Source: Desulfosoma caldarium
GTDB taxonomy: Bacteria > Desulfobacterota > Syntrophobacteria > Syntrophobacterales > DSM-9756
Assembly (NCBI RefSeq): GCF_003751385.1
Contig: NZ_RJVA01000017.1
Coordinates: forward strand, 1-64,000
Reading direction: 5' to 3'
Length of the DNA stretch: 64,000 nt
In this document: positions 44,067-53,598 of the stretch, in pieces
Layout: the number at the start of each line of letters is the position of its first letter
How positions within the stretch are numbered: the stretch's first letter is position 1
Made by a program: the position numbers and the translations under genes
The notes under the pieces: generated by a model
Database searches by the model: none
What the model was told of the DNA's origin: nothing
The model's input: only the letters and a program-made list of their open reading frames with translations

Positions 44067-44303
44067 ATGTTTAAGGGAATGCCAAAGATTTTTTGGGTCG
44101 GTATGTTGCTTCTTTATGGGTATTTTTTTCTCTTTTTCATCTTAGAGATTACGGTTCCCAAGTTTCCTTTGGCGAAATTCCTAGGGGTTCCCGCATGTTA
44201 TACTTACGCCTGGATCATCGGCTTGTGGGTGATCAACCTCATTGTCGCGGCCATCTTTTACCGGGCCGAAGAAGCTCGCGAAGATCGACTCGCGAAGAAA
44301 TAA
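44067..44303 (+). CDS. Small membrane subunit preceding an SSS symporter
   Basis: 78 residues with two hydrophobic helices (about residues 8-28 and 45-68) and a charged tail AEEAREDRLAKK. GAGAGGAGG precedes the ATG, and the symporter starts 10 bp after the stop. Small two-helix partners (DUF485/DUF4212-like) commonly precede acetate-type sodium:solute symporters, and I assign it to that role by position and topology rather than by a sequence signature. Confidence 0.75.
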   Translation: MFKGMPKIFWVGMLLLYGYFFLFFILEITVPKFPLAKFLGVPACYTYAWIIGLWVINLIVAAIFYRAEEAREDRLAKK

Positions 44304-44313
44304 GGAGGTCAGA

Positions 44314-45909
44314 ATGGGAGCCAATCCAGTAGTTATTCTAGGAGCCTTGATTTATTTTGCTATCGTTATTGGGATTGGGTACTACACTCGAAAGGCCGCC
44401 CTCAATGCGTCCGATTATTACGTCGCCGGCCGTAAAGTGGGTCCTTTAGTCAACGGTGCGGCTTTAGCGTCCACGTATTTGAGTCCGGCGAGCTTTCTCG
44501 GGTTGCCGGCTTTTATCTTTCTTTTGGGATATCCATTCTGGTGGGCTTTAGTGGGTATCATCGGCGGCATGCCTATTGCCACCCTTTTGACGGCGGCTCC
44601 CCTTCGAAAGTACGCTCCCACTTCCTTCACCGACTACTATGCCGACCGTTATGATACCAAGTGGATGCGCCTTATTGCAGGCATTCCGACCCTTATTGCC
44701 GGGCTTGCTTACGTCACCCTGTCCATTGTGGGCACGGCTCTTTTTATGCTGGCCATCTTGAAGTTAAACTTCAACATCTCTGTAGTCATCGGCGCCTTGG
44801 TGGTTTTTATCTATGTGTTTTATGGGGGGATGGTGGCCACCACGTGGTCGGCGGCCTTTCAGGGGGTGACCATGGCAGTGGCGGCTGTGATAGGTGCGAT
44901 CTATACCATCGCCCACTACGGCGGCCTCAACGCCATGACGGACGCCATTTTGAGTGTGACCCCCAACTTCTTCAACGCCCCCTATGTGAGTGAAAAACCC
45001 TCCCACGCCCTCATGGGCATGTGGACGGGCATCGTGGGCTTTTACTTCACGTGGCATTTCGGCTTTGCGGCAATGCCCTACACGGTGGTGCGCTTTTTCA
45101 CCGCCCAGGATATCAAGTCGGCGCGTCGTAGCGTTTTTTGGGCTGTTTTCTTCGGTGGTGCTATGTACGTGGGATTGATCATCATCGGTTCGGCGGCCCG
45201 CGTGCTCATCGAAACGCTCCATCCCTTCATGAGTGTGGAGGGGGTCAAAGACGCTCTTGGCGTCCTTAAGCACATGAAAGGCGTCTATGGCGTGGGCGGT
45301 GCGGCGGTCACCGATTACTCCATGATTGCCGCCATGGAAGGACTCAAAAGTCCTCTCCTTTTGGCGGTGATCTGTGCCGGCGGTTTGGCCATTGCCATGT
45401 CCACCGCAGCCGGTTGGACCATGGTGCTCAACGTCTTGTTGGGCCGCGATCTCATCGGCAAAGTTTTTGGAAGCAAATGGCCGGAAGAAAAACCTGTGCA
45501 AGTGACGCGCCTCATGACGCTGATCATTATTGTCGTTTGCACACTCGTGGCTTTCAATCCACCGGCCCTGGTTTTGGACATTTCCGGGGCTGCCTTTATC
45601 GTGGTTTTGTGCTCCGTGGGCCCACCCCTCGTGCTGGGTCTCTGGTGGGACAGGGCCAACACCACGGCGGCCGCCATCAACATCATCGTCATGACGGTGC
45701 TGTCCACTTTTTCATGGCTGTATGCGAAATACCAATTAGGAAGTCCCCATTGGTTTTTCCTGAGCAAAAAAGGCGGCCTGGTGACGCCCCACCAGTTCTA
45801 TTGGGTTTTCGTGGGCTTCATCTTTTTTATCCTTGTTTCTCTGGTGACCAAACCCAACAGGCCTGAGGTCATCCAGAAGTATTCTTACGATTTGCGACCG
45901 GAACAATAG
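44314..45909 (+). CDS. Sodium:solute symporter (SSS family, ActP-like carboxylate transporter)
   Basis: 531 residues with about 13 hydrophobic helices. SSS features include DYYVAGRKVGPLVNGAALASTYLSPASFLG near residue 32 and PTSFTDYYADRYDTKWMR. The pattern is closest to acetate/monocarboxylate (ActP) symporters. TAAGGAGG gives the ATG at 44314. Downstream CoA transferases suggest that the imported acid is activated to a CoA ester. The actual substrate (acetate, propionate, another organic acid) is not determined. Confidence 0.88.
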   Translation: MGANPVVILGALIYFAIVIGIGYYTRKAALNASDYYVAGRKVGPLVNGAALASTYLSPASFLGLPAFIFLLGYPFWWALVGIIGGMPIATLLTAAPLRKYAPTSFTDYYADRYDTKWMRLIAGIPTLIAGLAYVTLSIVGTALFMLAILKLNFNISVVIGALVVFIYVFYGGMVATTWSAAFQGVTMAVAAVIGAIYTIAHYGGLNAMTDAILSVTPNFFNAPYVSEKPSHALMGMWTGIVGFYFTWHFGFAAMPYTVVRFFTAQDIKSARRSVFWAVFFGGAMYVGLIIIGSAARVLIETLHPFMSVEGVKDALGVLKHMKGVYGVGGAAVTDYSMIAAMEGLKSPLLLAVICAGGLAIAMSTAAGWTMVLNVLLGRDLIGKVFGSKWPEEKPVQVTRLMTLIIIVVCTLVAFNPPALVLDISGAAFIVVLCSVGPPLVLGLWWDRANTTAAAINIIVMTVLSTFSWLYAKYQLGSPHWFFLSKKGGLVTPHQFYWVFVGFIFFILVSLVTKPNRPEVIQKYSYDLRPEQ

Positions 45910-45917
45910 AGGCGATG

Positions 45918-45951
45918 CCAGGGACCGAAGGGACCGGCTTTCGGTCCTTGG
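45918..45951 (+). terminator. Hairpin after the symporter gene
   Basis: A 12-bp stem (CCAGGGACCGAA against TTCGGTCCTTGG, one G-U pair, 10-nt loop) starts 9 bp after the symporter stop. It is followed by TCAAAAAAC with no U-tract. It may reduce readthrough or stabilise the symporter mRNA. Confidence 0.5.
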
Positions 45952-45990
45952 TCAAAAAACCACGACGTTAAAGATTTTTCGAGGATCTGC

Positions 45991-46224
45991 ATGACAGAAG
46001 AAAAGACCAATGCACGGCTGGAGCGCTGGGAGCGGCATCGAAGGCGATGGTATCTTCTGTATTTTTATGTGGGTGTCGGTATCAATTTAGTGCTTTATTT
46101 CACCAAGCCCTATGGGTTTGATCCCAGCGGGAGTCTTTTTTGGGGATCTTTTTACGGCATAGGAATTCCTCTATGCACCATGTTCCTTGGCGTGTCCATT
46201 CATCGAAAGCTCTTAGGTGCCTAA
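45991..46224 (+). CDS. Small two-helix membrane protein
   Basis: 77 residues. A charged N terminus (EEKTNARLERWERHRRRW) precedes two hydrophobic segments (about residues 22-36 and 48-66), with a basic end. GAGGA lies upstream of the ATG. It sits between the symporter and a secreted protein gene and is about the size of a small transporter partner. I do not recognise it. Confidence 0.6.
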   Translation: MTEEKTNARLERWERHRRRWYLLYFYVGVGINLVLYFTKPYGFDPSGSLFWGSFYGIGIPLCTMFLGVSIHRKLLGA

Positions 46225-46231
46225 GAAATCC

Positions 46232-47137
46232 ATGAAAATATCATCGTGTTGGATCTTATTCCTTGGCGTGTTTATTGGGCTGCTGTTCGGCGCCGTCGTT
46301 CAGGCTCAAGGGGATGTGACCTTTGTTCATGAAGTGGAGGCGGAGGATCTATTGACGGGGAAGAAGTCCCTTACGTTGACCAGGAGTTATCGGGCCGACG
46401 GTATATATATGGATCAAAAGAGGCACTACACGGGGTCATGGTTGCAGCTTCTTTTCGGCGGTGTGCGTGAGGATCGCCGGACCGTGATCATTTCTTTGGC
46501 ATCTGGGGACATTAGGGAGGTCGATTGGGGGCGTGACAAGTGTCGCATTTTTCCTCTGGAACGGTTGAAGGACTCCGCATGGATACACAGCCTGGAAAAG
46601 GCTCGGGAGGACCACGTGCCTTTGAGGGCGGACCGCTACGAGGTGCGGGCTCCTGAGTTGACCGTTAAGGTGGAGCCGGACTTGGAGACCGTTGGGGGGT
46701 ACCGGTGCCGTCGCGTGTCGGCTCGGCTGCGTCAGGACACTTATGATAGACTGCGCGAAGCGCACTCTGTCACCGAGGTGGAGCAGGATCTTTGGGTTTC
46801 GAGCGAAGTTCCGGGTCTGGCGGAAAGGGTAAGTGTTCAGGCGCAGTTGGCGGCGAGGCTGGGCATAGAAGCGGAGCGTCTTGGGCCTTTGTCCTTTGTT
46901 CTGTCCTATTGGCAGGGACCCATGGAATCCATCGCTGCAGATGTGGCCAAGGTGCAAGGGTATCCGGTGAAAAGCATGGTGCGCGTGACGGCGCACTACG
47001 TTCCCAAGGAAGGGGAGTTTAAGAAGGCGAGTCGGGTTGTCAATGAAGAGACCAGTGTCCTCAAAAAGGTCGTTCCGGCGTTTGAGGAAACTTTGTTTGT
47101 GGTCCCTTCTCATTTCACAACCGTTCGCGTTCCCTAA
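46232..47137 (+). CDS. Secreted protein of unknown function
   Basis: About 301 residues with a typical signal peptide (MKISSCWILFLGVFIGLLFGAVVQAQG, cleavage near AQA/QG). The mature part is soluble, beta-rich and charged, with YRADGIYMDQKRHY and VGGYRCRRVSARL as notable segments. It resembles in style DUF4412-like periplasmic proteins, but I do not claim membership. A GTG at 46217 would overlap the previous gene and is an alternative start. It is placed between the small membrane protein and the CoA transferase genes on the same strand. Confidence 0.6.
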   Translation: MKISSCWILFLGVFIGLLFGAVVQAQGDVTFVHEVEAEDLLTGKKSLTLTRSYRADGIYMDQKRHYTGSWLQLLFGGVREDRRTVIISLASGDIREVDWGRDKCRIFPLERLKDSAWIHSLEKAREDHVPLRADRYEVRAPELTVKVEPDLETVGGYRCRRVSARLRQDTYDRLREAHSVTEVEQDLWVSSEVPGLAERVSVQAQLAARLGIEAERLGPLSFVLSYWQGPMESIAADVAKVQGYPVKSMVRVTAHYVPKEGEFKKASRVVNEETSVLKKVVPAFEETLFVVPSHFTTVRVP

Positions 47138-47182
47138 GTGATGGCACAGTTAACAAAAGGATGTAAGGAAAGGGAGTGATCC

Positions 47183-48526
47183 ATGGCACGAGAAGACTAT
47201 TTCAAGTGGGCGGAAAGTATTTTTGATCCTTCCAAGACATTTGAAAAGCCAGAAGCGCTCGCGGATATCAAAATCGTGGAGTTATGCACGCTGATTTTGG
47301 GCCCGTCTTTGCCCAGTTACCTCTCCGAACTGGGAGCGACCGTCTTTAAGGTGGAACTTCCGGGCATGGGGGACACCATGCGGTCGCTGACGCCCTTTGC
47401 CAAGTTTTTTAACGGTGCCGCCTTGGGCTGGTTAAAGGAAGCGCGCAACAAGTACCACCTGGCCATCGACGTGCGCGTGCCGGAAGGTGCGGAGCTTTTC
47501 CGAGAACTGGTGAAGCGCTCAGATGTGGTGGTCGAAAACCTTCGTGCAGGCACCATGGATCGATGGGGTATCGGCTATCGACAGTTGCGGGAGATCAACC
47601 CCAGGATCATCTACATCGCCTTGAACGGGTTCGGCCAGTGGGGCCCGTATCTGGAGCGACCGTCCTACGATGCCATTGCCCAGTCGGAGTCCGGGGAAGC
47701 CTGGATTAGCGGTTTCCCGGATAAGCTTCCCATGAAAGCCGGCATTTGGTTGGCGGACTATTATGGAGGCCTGGTGGGAGCCATCGGCGTGCTGGCCGCT
47801 CTGGCCCATCGAGACCGCACGGGACGGGGCCAATACATCGAATATTCCCAAGCGGAAAACCTCATGCGGGCCATGGACTGGACGTGGCTCTACCAGCATT
47901 TCACCGGCAAGTGCCGTGAGCGGTACGGAAACCGGGATGTGAGTATTTGTCCGGCGGATATTGTACCGAGCAAGGATGGGGAGATGGTGGCCATCGGCGC
48001 CGCCACGGATCAACAGTTCCAAGGGCTGTGCCAAGCCATGGGCAAGCCGGAACTGGCCCAGGATTCCCGGTTTGCCACCCACCTGGAGCGGCTCAAGGAG
48101 GAAAACGCTGTGGAGCTTCTTGCGCTCATTCGAGGCTGGGCGGCGACCAAGACCTACGAAGAAATTGACCGATTGGCCTGCCAATACGGCTTCGGCGCAC
48201 ACAAAGTGGCCAACGGCAAGGATCACTTTGAAGACGAACACCTGCGCCGACGCCATTTTACCTACTACGTGGATGATCCAATCTACGGAGAATTGTACGA
48301 GGAAGGCATTGCCCCGAAGCTTTCGGAAACCCCGGGTCGCATCAAATGGGCCGGTAAACCTGTGGGCTTTGACAACGAATACGTTCTCAAACGCTTTCTC
48401 GGGCTCAAGACAAAAAAGATCAAGCACCTCAAGGAAAATAACATTATCGGCAAGTGGGTGGACGTGCCTCCCGGCCGTAAACCTCCTCAGAACTGGGACG
48501 GCAAATCGGGGGTTCTTTTAGTTTAG
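47183..48526 (+). CDS. Family III CoA transferase (CaiB/BaiF), subunit 1
   Basis: 447 residues. Family III enzymes transfer CoA between acids through an aspartyl-anhydride intermediate. The catalytic Asp is present in [12 protein letters not shown] near residue 157; [28 protein letters not shown] near the N terminus and the [17 protein letters not shown] segment are typical. GGAAAGGGAG lies upstream. A second, distinct family member follows 57 bp later, as in two-subunit enzymes of the BbsEF or SmtAB type. The acid is unknown. Confidence 0.88.
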   Translation: MAREDYFKWAESIFDPSKTFEKPEALADIKIVELCTLILGPSLPSYLSELGATVFKVELPGMGDTMRSLTPFAKFFNGAALGWLKEARNKYHLAIDVRVPEGAELFRELVKRSDVVVENLRAGTMDRWGIGYRQLREINPRIIYIALNGFGQWGPYLERPSYDAIAQSESGEAWISGFPDKLPMKAGIWLADYYGGLVGAIGVLAALAHRDRTGRGQYIEYSQAENLMRAMDWTWLYQHFTGKCRERYGNRDVSICPADIVPSKDGEMVAIGAATDQQFQGLCQAMGKPELAQDSRFATHLERLKEENAVELLALIRGWAATKTYEEIDRLACQYGFGAHKVANGKDHFEDEHLRRRHFTYYVDDPIYGELYEEGIAPKLSETPGRIKWAGKPVGFDNEYVLKRFLGLKTKKIKHLKENNIIGKWVDVPPGRKPPQNWDGKSGVLLV

Positions 48527-48583
48527 GCATTGACGGCGCTGTGGTGAGCGAAGAACAACTCTGTGAAGGCAGGGAGGAGATCG

Positions 48584-49906
48584 ATGCATACGGAGAAGGA
48601 AAAGAGTTGGGGTGATTGGATTCGTGAACTGGATGATCCGGCAAAGAACCGTGAAAAGCCCGAGGCGCTGGATCACATCACGGTGTTGGATGTGAGTTAT
48701 GCCAACATGGCCGGATGTTTTTGCACGTCTACCTTGGCTGAGTTCGGAGCCAACGTCATTCGCATTGAACCGCCCGGCGGAGATCCGGCTCGTACCTTCA
48801 GCCCGTGGGGTTATCTCCACATGGGAACCGGCTTGGGATATTTGAATGAAGGGCGCAACAAGTTTCACGTGACCTTAAACCTGGAAACGGAAGAAGGTCA
48901 GGAAATCTTTCGAAAACTGGCCAAGCGGGCCGATGTGGTGGTGGAAACCTTTCTGCCCGGCACTATGGATGCCTGGGGTATTGGGTATCGGCAGCTCAAA
49001 GAACTGAACCCTGGCCTTATCTATTGCGCTTTGTACACCTACGGTCAGTTCGGCCCAAAGGCCGCCTGCGGCAAGGCCGATGTGGACGTGGTGGACCAGG
49101 CCTATTCTGGGGTGGTGTCCGTCAGCGGCGAGCCGCCTGATGATCCTCAAAATCCAAAGCCTTCGGAAGTGCCGACCAAGCAAGGGAACTGGATGGGATG
49201 GTATGCCGGAGGGGCGTGGGCGTCTGTGGCCATCCTCGCGGCGCTACACTACCGAGTCCAGTCCAACAAAGGCCAGTTCATCGATGTGTCGCCGGCGGAA
49301 GCCTATGGTCGGTGCATCAACTACGGTATTAATTATTACTATGGGTTTAAGGATACCATTCCGCGAGTGGGCAATTACGACGTGGGCGTGTTTCCCTATA
49401 CGTATTTTAAGTGCAAAGACGGTTTTGCCTTTTTGTCCGGTTTTGCCGATCCCAATTGGAAGGCGCTTTGCACCATCATTAACCGGCCTGATCTGCATGA
49501 GAAATATCCCACCATCTTTGAGCGCCTCAATGTGGACAACATGAAGGTCATGTATAAGGAAATCGAAAAATGGACCATGGAACACACCTATGACGAGATT
49601 TTCGATGCCGTCATGGACTACAACAAAAACATTGGGCAAGGCGTGGTGGTCCCCGGCCGCATTGCTTCGCCCATGGACACCATGAAGGCGGAAAACTGGT
49701 GGGTGCGCATGGCCCTGGAAACCATCGACGACCCGCACTACGGCGAGGTGACCATCGCCAATCATGCGCACAAGATGACGGAGACGCCGCCGAGAGTCAA
49801 ATGGGTCTGCCGGCCCGTAGGCGCCGACAACTACTACGTCTATGCCAGAATGCTTGGCTACGGTCCGAAGCGGATCGAAGAGCTCAAGGAAAAAAGTGTC
49901 ATCTGA
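48584..49906 (+). CDS. Family III CoA transferase (CaiB/BaiF), subunit 2
   Basis: 440 residues, clearly related to but diverged from the preceding gene. The N terminus has ITVLDVSYANMAGCFCTSTLAEFGANVIRIE. The catalytic Asp lines up within DVDVVDQAYSG. GIGYRQLKELNPGLIY is shared with the first protein. GGAGGAG precedes the ATG at 48584. Two tandem homologues each keeping the Asp may form a heteromer like benzylsuccinate or malate CoA transferase, or be two separate enzymes. A terminator follows. Confidence 0.87.
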   Translation: MHTEKEKSWGDWIRELDDPAKNREKPEALDHITVLDVSYANMAGCFCTSTLAEFGANVIRIEPPGGDPARTFSPWGYLHMGTGLGYLNEGRNKFHVTLNLETEEGQEIFRKLAKRADVVVETFLPGTMDAWGIGYRQLKELNPGLIYCALYTYGQFGPKAACGKADVDVVDQAYSGVVSVSGEPPDDPQNPKPSEVPTKQGNWMGWYAGGAWASVAILAALHYRVQSNKGQFIDVSPAEAYGRCINYGINYYYGFKDTIPRVGNYDVGVFPYTYFKCKDGFAFLSGFADPNWKALCTIINRPDLHEKYPTIFERLNVDNMKVMYKEIEKWTMEHTYDEIFDAVMDYNKNIGQGVVVPGRIASPMDTMKAENWWVRMALETIDDPHYGEVTIANHAHKMTETPPRVKWVCRPVGADNYYVYARMLGYGPKRIEELKEKSVI

Positions 49907-49932
49907 TTATGAACCCGCTTGATGAAGCAAAG

Positions 49933-49957
49933 AAAAAGGCCACGATGTGGCCTTTTT
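49933..49957 (+). terminator. Rho-independent terminator after the CoA transferases
   Basis: A perfect 11-bp stem AAAAAGGCCAC with complement and a 3-nt loop ends in TTTTTCTTT. It closes the symporter/CoA transferase transcript 20 bp before the next gene start at 49977. Confidence 0.85.
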
Positions 49958-49976
49958 CTTTGTGGAAGCGACAGCG

Positions 49977-51782
49977 ATGATTCCACCAAAGGAATTTCTT
50001 AGAAAAATCAAGCCATTTTCCTTTCTTCCGGAGGAACAATTGGCCGCTCTGACGGGCAGTCTGGATGTGGCCATGTACGCGGCGGGTAAGGTGGTATGCG
50101 CCAAAGATGAGGTGTCACCTTCGGTTTTTCTCGTCTTTTCAGGGCTTGTGGGCCTGTACGACGGTGACGAACTGGTGGATCTCGTCTCCAAGGGAGAAAT
50201 TTTCGGCCTTCTCTCGGCGATCCACCATAGCCCGTCCTATTACGAAGCGCGCGCTCTGGAAGATACCATCTGTTACCTCATTGATGCCGAAGCCTTTGAA
50301 AAGGTCTATCGATCGCACAGTGCCTTTGCGTCCTTTTTCACCACATTTATTGAACGGCGTTTTCGCTCCTTTGCGCAACTGGCTCGCGAACAGGAATCCC
50401 TGCGGGACGGCGCCACGGCGGTCCTGGTGGAAACCGTGGTGAGCAAGTCGCCGGTGACCTGCGCTCCCGACCAGTCCGTTGGGGAAGCCGTCGGCATCAT
50501 GGATGCCCACGGCGTGGGGTCTGTTGTGGTCACGGAGGGTGGCCGGCCTCTGGGCATTCTCACGAACCGGGACATGCGCCGCGTGCTGTTGCAGGGAAAC
50601 CGAAACAGTGCTGTCAAGGACTTCATGTCGGCGCCGGTCATCACGGTGGATCGTCGAGCTTCGGTGCTGGAGGCGTACACCACGCTGTTGCGCACCGGCA
50701 TCGACCACTTGGTGGTGACGGACCAGGATCGCGTGCATGGCGTCATCACCAGCAAGGATGTGCTGGCGCAGCTGGAACCGTCCTCATCCATTCTGGCCCT
50801 GTATCGAAAGATTCTCAAAGCTGTAGACCTGGAAGAGCTCAAGAGTGCCTTTCACGCCATTCGTGTGGCCGTTTCTGAAATGGCTTTAAAAGGCAGCCAC
50901 TTTGACCAGCTCTCCCGCATGATCACTTCCGTCTACGACACCGTGGTGGTTCGTGTCATCCAAAGGCATATACCCCAAAAGGATGTTCAGGATTTCGTGT
51001 GGGTGCATGTGGGCAGCTCAGGCCGAAAAGAACAGATATTTACCACGGATCAGGACAGCGCCATCATCTGCGCAGCGGCGGGCCCGTGTGTGAACGTCAC
51101 CGAAGACATCACGCGCACTTTGGAACAGATCGGCATTCCGCGATGCCCTGCGGACTATATGGCGTCGAACCCGCGATGGCACCTGAGTCTCGATGCTTGG
51201 AAGGAACATTTTCGGCGATGGTTTGCAGAACCCATTCCCGACCATGTTCGGTATCTGACGGTTTTTCTGGATTTGAGAGCGGTTTACGGCAACGGGGAAA
51301 TGCTCGCCCAACTCATCGAGGCCATTCAAGAGTCCGTCACCAATCAGGCGGTGCGTTTTCTCGCCTATGATGCGGCCTTGCATGAGCCGCCCATCGGCAT
51401 TTTCGGCATCAAGCATCGAGATCGAGACATGGATATCAAGCGCTATGGCCTATATCCCATTGCCAACGGGGTTCGCGTCATGATTGTGGCCAACCGCATG
51501 CTGCGCATCACCAACACCAGGGAACGCATCGAAGCGTTGCGGGATGCCGGCGTGATGGGCAAGGAAACCGCCGGGGATCTTTTGGAAGCCTATGCCTTTC
51601 TTCAGGATCTTAGGCTCAGACATCAGGCGCGAGCCAAGAAGCACGGAAGCCCGGAAACCAACCTGATTAGGCCGGAACATTTGGACAAAATGGATCTTCT
51701 GGTTTTGAAAGAATCACTTAAGGTGGTGGCCTCTTTTCAAAAGAATCTCAAAGCCCTTTACGGTGTGGATCGAGGGCTTTGA
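49977..51782 (+). CDS. cNMP-binding/CBS/DUF294 nucleotidyltransferase-like signal protein
   Basis: 601 residues. A cyclic-nucleotide-binding-like domain (about 5-130), two CBS domains (about 155-270), and a DUF294-type nucleotidyltransferase-like domain with GSSGRKEQIFTTDQDSAII (about residue 350), where the DxD pair is kept, plus a helical DUF294 C-terminal part. Proteins of this kind, followed by a DnaQ-like exonuclease, sit beside acetate symporter/acs genes in many proteobacteria, as here near the SSS symporter. The start at 49977 has GGAAG upstream; a longer GTG frame begins inside the terminator and is rejected. Ligands are unknown. Confidence 0.85.
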   Translation: MIPPKEFLRKIKPFSFLPEEQLAALTGSLDVAMYAAGKVVCAKDEVSPSVFLVFSGLVGLYDGDELVDLVSKGEIFGLLSAIHHSPSYYEARALEDTICYLIDAEAFEKVYRSHSAFASFFTTFIERRFRSFAQLAREQESLRDGATAVLVETVVSKSPVTCAPDQSVGEAVGIMDAHGVGSVVVTEGGRPLGILTNRDMRRVLLQGNRNSAVKDFMSAPVITVDRRASVLEAYTTLLRTGIDHLVVTDQDRVHGVITSKDVLAQLEPSSSILALYRKILKAVDLEELKSAFHAIRVAVSEMALKGSHFDQLSRMITSVYDTVVVRVIQRHIPQKDVQDFVWVHVGSSGRKEQIFTTDQDSAIICAAAGPCVNVTEDITRTLEQIGIPRCPADYMASNPRWHLSLDAWKEHFRRWFAEPIPDHVRYLTVFLDLRAVYGNGEMLAQLIEAIQESVTNQAVRFLAYDAALHEPPIGIFGIKHRDRDMDIKRYGLYPIANGVRVMIVANRMLRITNTRERIEALRDAGVMGKETAGDLLEAYAFLQDLRLRHQARAKKHGSPETNLIRPEHLDKMDLLVLKESLKVVASFQKNLKALYGVDRGL

Positions 51783-52384
51783 TGCTTTTGACGGAAGCGA
51801 CTTTTGTGTCCGTGGATTTGGAGACCACGGGGCTGGATGTGCGCCACGACGACATCATCGCCGTGGCCTTGGTGCCCATGGAAGGCCTAAAGATTCGTGT
51901 ACGGTATGCCTATTACACCCTGGTCAAGCCTCGCACTTATCGGCTCAAGACCATGAAAGTCCATGGCATCGCCCAGGACGCCCTGCAACATGCGCCGGCC
52001 TTTGAAGAGATTGCTGAAGAGCTCATTGACCGGTGCGACGGTTTTTTGTTGGGGCATTGCGTGCATATCGATTACCAGTTTCTTCGGCGCGCCTTCAAGG
52101 AGGTTGGTCTGTCTTTTAAGCGCGAGCTAGTGGACATTGCCGAAGTGGAAAAGTGGATCGGCCAGAAAACGTCCCATCGGCCAAGCTGTGACGAACTGAG
52201 CCTGGATGCTCTGATCAGCCGTTATGGCCTAAGGGAACACTACCGCCATCACGCCTTGGCCGACGCTTTTTTTGCCGCCCAGATTTTCCAGATTCAGATG
52301 ACGCGCCACGGCGTGCTTCATCTGGAACAGCTGCTCGACCAAATCAAGAACCTAAAAGTTTGCGACACCCCGTTTTTGGTCTAA
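51782..52384 (+). CDS. DnaQ-like 3'-5' exonuclease (DEDDh)
   Basis: 200 residues with the exonuclease core of DNA polymerase III epsilon: ExoI SVDLETTG (Asp and Glu), ExoII region GHCVHIDYQFL with Asp, and ExoIII HHALADAFFA with catalytic His and Asp. The ATG overlaps the preceding stop (TGATG), so translation is coupled to the DUF294 protein. This coupling suggests a joint role, perhaps with nucleotide signals, rather than replication proofreading. Confidence 0.88.
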   Translation: MLLTEATFVSVDLETTGLDVRHDDIIAVALVPMEGLKIRVRYAYYTLVKPRTYRLKTMKVHGIAQDALQHAPAFEEIAEELIDRCDGFLLGHCVHIDYQFLRRAFKEVGLSFKRELVDIAEVEKWIGQKTSHRPSCDELSLDALISRYGLREHYRHHALADAFFAAQIFQIQMTRHGVLHLEQLLDQIKNLKVCDTPFLV

Positions 52385-52720
52385 GAAATTGTCCGAGCAT
52401 GCGCTTTCTTTTGAAGTCGGTAGGAGTGTTGCAAAGTTCGATGAAGTTTTGAGGTTTCTGGCGCAGCCACAAAAGCGGCGTGCCCGCGGATGGGTTTGGG
52501 GCCATGACGTGCTGCCCTCTATTGAAGATGGCCGGGCGGGCTGCAGGTGTGGAGCCAGGGGCGCGTTTGCCAACTGGCGGCGGGCCGGTGAGGAAAATGG
52601 GCTTTATGATCGTGATGCTATGTGCTAGTCAAAGAAGGCTCTCCAGGAAAGTCGTCGATAGGTGGGCCCTGGGGCTATGAATCAAGGACAGATGGACCAA
52701 AGAATCAAAGGAGGAGGCGG
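52385..52720. other. Intergenic stretch without a supported gene
   Basis: About 336 bp before the amino acid transporter operon. Short open frames here lack ribosome binding sites and have coding patterns unlike the neighbours. I see no clear hairpin or promoter; the operon promoter is presumably here. Confidence 0.5.
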
Positions 52721-53551
52721 ATGATGAAAAGATGGTCGATGGTTGTGGGACTTGTCGTGGTGTTTGTTGGGGCGATGGCCTGGCACGGATGGACGGCGGA
52801 CATCGAATTGGCCAAGAAGTCCACGCTGGAGGAGATTCTCAAGCGAGGCGAGCTTCGCGTGGGGTTTGAGGCGGGCTACATGCCTTTTGAAATGACGGAC
52901 AAAAAAGGCAATTTCGTGGGTTTTGACATCGACATGGCCAAAGAGATGGCCAAGGCCATGGGTGTGAAGTTCGTTCCCGTGAACACGGCCTGGGACGGGA
53001 TTATTCCCTCGCTCATTACGGGCAAGTTCGACATCATCATGAGCGGCATGACGGTCACGCAGGAACGAAACCTGAAAGTGAACTTTGCCGATCCTTACAT
53101 CATCGTCGGCCAAACCATCCTCTTGAACAAGAGACATGAAGGCTCGGTGGCGTCTTACAAGGACCTGAATGACCCTAAATACATCGTGACCTCCAAGCTG
53201 GGCACCACGGGCGAACAGGCCGTCAAACGATTGATTCCCAAATGCACCTACAAGTCTTTTGAGACGGAAACGGAGGCCGCCCTGGAAGTGGTCAACGGCA
53301 AGGCGGATGCTTTTGTCTACGACCTGCCTTTTTGCGTGGTGTTCCTGGCGCAGCAAGGGGCAGGAAAGCTGGTCTTTTTGGACAAGCCTTTTACCTATGA
53401 ACCTCTGGCGTGGGCCATCAACAAGGGAGATCCCGATTTTCTGAACTGGCTGAACAACTTCCTGCGCCAGGTGAAAAATGACGGCCGCTACGATCAAATC
53501 TACAACAAGTGGATCAAGAGCACCGAATGGATTCAGGATGTAGCCCAGTAG
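52721..53551 (+). CDS. Polar amino acid ABC transporter, substrate-binding protein
   Basis: 276 residues of solute-binding family 3. A signal peptide (MKRWSMVVGLVVVFVGAMAWHGWTA) is followed by the family start GELRVGFEAGYMPFEMTDKKGNFVGFDIDMAKEMAKAMG, and NFADPYIIVGQTI. AAAGGAGGAGG precedes two adjacent ATGs (52721, 52724). It is the first gene of a three-gene uptake operon. The ligand is probably a polar amino acid, but could be a related compound. Confidence 0.93.
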   Translation: MMKRWSMVVGLVVVFVGAMAWHGWTADIELAKKSTLEEILKRGELRVGFEAGYMPFEMTDKKGNFVGFDIDMAKEMAKAMGVKFVPVNTAWDGIIPSLITGKFDIIMSGMTVTQERNLKVNFADPYIIVGQTILLNKRHEGSVASYKDLNDPKYIVTSKLGTTGEQAVKRLIPKCTYKSFETETEAALEVVNGKADAFVYDLPFCVVFLAQQGAGKLVFLDKPFTYEPLAWAINKGDPDFLNWLNNFLRQVKNDGRYDQIYNKWIKSTEWIQDVAQ

Positions 53552-53598
53552 CCGGAGAAGCTTCCTAATTGACGGGCAGCGGCTGAGGATAGTGGCTC

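Noticed and set aside
52389-52628. 79-codon frame before the amino acid transporter
   Set aside because: No ribosome binding site and composition unlike real genes here; treated as noncoding.
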